NCBI GenBank assembly: GCA_012064385.1
Contig: QRDG01000924.1
Coordinates: 1 to 64,000, forward strand
From: Puccinellia tenuiflora
Lineage: Eukaryota > Streptophyta > Magnoliopsida > Poales > Poaceae
Length of the DNA: 64,000 bases
Direction of reading: 5' to 3'
In this document: positions 61,615 to 64,000 of the stretch, piece by piece
Numbering within the stretch: the first letter of the stretch is position 1
Layout of the letters: each line of letters starts with the position of its first letter
Made by a program: the position numbers and the translations under genes
Notes under the pieces: model-generated
The model's database searches: none
The model's input: only the letters and a program-made list of their open reading frames with translations
What the model was told of the DNA's origin: nothing

Positions 61615-63867
61615 TGGGACTATTCTGCACAACCCCTTAAGTGTTTGCTGAATACTTATTCAGCACAACTTTCCCAAACTAGAGAATCTTCTAAACCCGA
61701 ACAAACCCCATCCTAATCACCTTCCTTCCCCGCACCCACCCGACCCACGTTCCCAACCCCGGCCGCAACCCACCTTCCCAACCCCGGCCCGATCCACCTT
61801 CGCACCGCCGGCAGCCTCCCAGGGCGCGCGACCCCACTGCCGGCCGGCCGCACTCCTCCTTCGGGCGCCGCTGCCGCACGCTCTGAAATCTGGGTTCCAG
61901 AAAAGTCCATTTTCAGAAATACAGAAAGTTCAGTTACGAATTCTGGGGAGTTCGTCAACTTTCTGAGTAAAAGTTCACAAGTTGTTTAAAAAAAAGAAGT
62001 TCATTTGTGTACGGTGAGAAGTTCGCAAAAGGATGGTTTACAAAGAAGGTCAACTGTAAAAAAAAAAAGGAAGTTCACTTATGCATCGTGAGAAGTTTAG
62101 AAAAAATAATTCGTCAGATAAAGTTCACTTCCAAAAAATATAGAAAGTTCACTTATGTATCGCGGGAGGTTCAGAATAAAATATGGTAGGCCGATAAATT
62201 TTGTTGCGAAGAAAAAGGAAGTTTAGTTGTGTATTCGGAAAATTTCATCCACTCTATGAGTAACTTCAGAAGTGATTCGTGAATAGGAAGTTCGCATGTG
62301 CTTAATGAGAAGTTTAGAAAAAGATGTTCCAGCTAGAGATTCAGTTTAGAAAAATAGAAAGTTCACTAACGTGTCCAGCGAAGTTCATCAACTTTGTGAG
62401 TAGAAATTCAGAAGTGGTTCGAGAAATAGGAAGTTCAACTGTGAATCGTGAGAAGTTCAGAAAAAAGATGGTCCAGCGAGATGTTCACTTGTGAAAAAAA
62501 ATAGGAAGTTCACTTACATATATCGGGGGGTTAATCAGCTTTCTGAGTAAGTTCAGAACTGGTTCGAGAATAGAAAGTTCACCTGTGTATCACGAGAAGT
62601 TCAGAAAAAGATGGTCCAACACATATTATCGTGTTTCTCTGTTTTCGTATTTTTAAAATGAATCAAAAACTGTACCGAATTTCGAAAACATTTCTTCACG
62701 AAAAAGTTGCCCCTAGTGAATATCTTTCCAACGGCGTATCATTTGCTTAATGAGAAGTTTAGAAAAAGATGTTCCAGCTAGAGATTCAGTTTAGAAAAAT
62801 AGAAAGTTCACTAACGTGTCCAGCGAAGTTAATCAACTTTGTGAGTAGAAATTCAGAACTGGTTCAAGAAATAGGAAGTTCAACTGTGAATCGTGAGAAG
62901 TTCAGAAAAAAGATGGTCCAGCGAGATGTTCACTTGTGAAAAAAAAATAGGAAGTTCACTTACATATATCGGGGGGTTAATCAGCTTTCTGAGTAAGTTC
63001 AGAGCTGGTTCGATAATAGAAAGTTCACCTGTGTATTACGAGAAGTTTAGAAAAAGATGGTCCAACACATATTATCGTGTTTCTCAGTTTTCGTATTTTT
63101 AAAATTAATCAAAAACCGTACCGAATTTCGAAAACATTTCTTCACAAAAAAGTTGCCCTAGTGAATATCTTTCCAACGGCGTATCATTTGTTACGTTTCG
63201 ATAAGCGGTTTGAAAGTAATTACCAAAAAACTATCTGCTGAATCTAAAACAGAATTAATTATTTTTTAAACTGCTCTTAAACCGTAATAAATTAGAAAAT
63301 TATATAGATATAGAGAAGTTGCGCATTTTCCATAGCTTTCCAACGGCGTACCACTTGCATCAATCTGACAAACGGTTTGCAAATGGCGTCCAAAATACAG
63401 TACGAAGACAAACAAATCCGCGAAAAAATTGTATAGTATATTTCAAATTATTCAAAAACCGTAAAGAATTTGGAAACCGTCCAGAAGAGTCAAAGTTACG
63501 TAATTTCCATACCTATCCAACGGAATATTATTTGGATCAATCCGACGAGCGGTTTGAAAATGGCGTACCAAATACTATACGAACACGGACAAAATCGTGA
63601 AATCCGTGTTTAGTATATTCGAAATTGTTTTAAAACCGTATAGAATTTGAAAACCGTCCAGAAGAGTAAAAGTTGTGCATTTACAATACGAATCCAACGG
63701 CATATCGCATGCGTCATTCCGATAAACGGTTTGAAAATGGCGGTCAAAATACTGTGCGAAAAAATATAGATCTAGGTGTTCCACCGAGAGGTTCACAGTA
63801 TACTGTTTAGGAAGTTCAGAAAGTTATACAGAATAGTTATTCTGAAAGTGAGTGCAGAATAGCTGGA
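61613..63867 (+). mobile_element. Element C: (TA)n-associated hairpin element
   Basis: Begins GGTGGGACTATTCTGCACAA, then CTTAAG, then the hairpin TGCTGAATACTTATTCAGCA (61647-61666). Ends with the hairpin CAGAATAGTTATTCTG and, inward from the right, TTCCAGCTATTCTGCAC. The GC-rich part is short here (61690-61880) and shares CACCGCCGGCAGCCTCCCAG with B. The AAGTTCAC-word region includes a 445-bp tandem duplication (62301-62745, 62746-63190). No coding sequence recognised. Confidence 0.65.
62301..63190. repeat. 445-bp tandem duplication inside element C
   Basis: CTTAATGAGAAGTTTAGAAA starts at 62301 and 62746. Both units end GGCGTATCATTTG. Differences are few (single-base changes and a one-base indel), so the duplication is recent. 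Confidence 0.9.
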
Positions 63868-63887
63868 ATATATATATATATATATAA
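63868..63887. repeat. (TA)n microsatellite, ~20 bp
   Basis: TA dinucleotides at the right end of element C. Confidence 0.95.
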
Positions 63888-63939
63888 TTATTTTTATATC
63901 AAACATAAATTCAAAATAAAAGAAAGTAAAATAAACTTA

Positions 63940-64000
63940 GGGTGCAAAATAAGTATTATGCACCCTGGGTGCCGAATAGGGTGGGACTATTCTACACAAC
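63940..64000 (+). mobile_element. Start of a fourth hairpin element (partial)
   Basis: 63979-64000 reads GGTGGGACTATTCTACACAA, the start seen in elements B and C. Immediately before it, GGGTGCA...TGCACCC (63940-63965) forms another hairpin with an AATAAGTATT-like loop region, as in the ends of the other elements. The element continues beyond the window. Confidence 0.6.

Overview
This is eukaryotic plant DNA, almost certainly from a pooid grass (Triticeae or a close relative such as oat). The evidence is Stowaway MITEs with CTCCCTCC termini, a Gypsy LTR with a tRNA-Asp-type primer site, a Copia element primed by initiator Met-tRNA, RNase H-bearing LINEs, and a kinase gene carrying a C-terminal major sperm protein (MSP) domain, an architecture known from wheat-group grasses. 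There are no operons, rRNAs, functional tRNA genes or CRISPR arrays. Most of the 64 kb is transposable elements, many nested in one another.

Layout. 1-8.8 kb: end of a Gypsy element and its LTR, MITEs, a fold-back element, and a second Gypsy-type untranslated region plus LTR. 9.2-13.9 kb: a dead hAT transposase, a non-autonomous hAT element, and a minus-strand kinase copy (K1) with an apparently destroyed splice donor. 14-24 kb: gene-poor sequence with a poly(A) retroposon (18.7-19.5 kb), a stray kinase exon (20.6 kb), a decayed array of ~300-330 bp repeats (22.2-23.3 kb) and a Mutator-type MITE. 24.4-27.6 kb: an apparently intact minus-strand kinase-MSP gene (K2). 30-34 kb: poly-G tracts and two LINE remnants. 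35.2-38.7 kb: a third, ruined kinase-MSP copy (K3) with a PIF/Harbinger fragment between its kinase and MSP parts. 40.5-43.2 kb: a dimeric-looking SINE and a poly(A) retroposon, each with a clear target-site duplication. 43.7-46.4 kb: a LINE abutting what looks like the promoter and first exon of another gene. 47.7-55.8 kb: an NLR disease-resistance pseudogene split by a young Copia element and by a short poly(A) retroposon. 57-64 kb: a cluster of unrecognised elements lying in (TA)n tracts, with hairpins near both ends and internal AAGTTCAC-type repeats.

Biology. K1, K2 and K3 share strand, exon order and, for K2 and K3, identical lengths of the first three exons; they look like a local kinase-MSP family in different stages of decay. 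With the NLR remnant this resembles an immune-receptor neighbourhood. K2 is the only gene I consider plausibly functional. All exon boundaries were read by eye from splice consensus and homologous copies, without transcript support.
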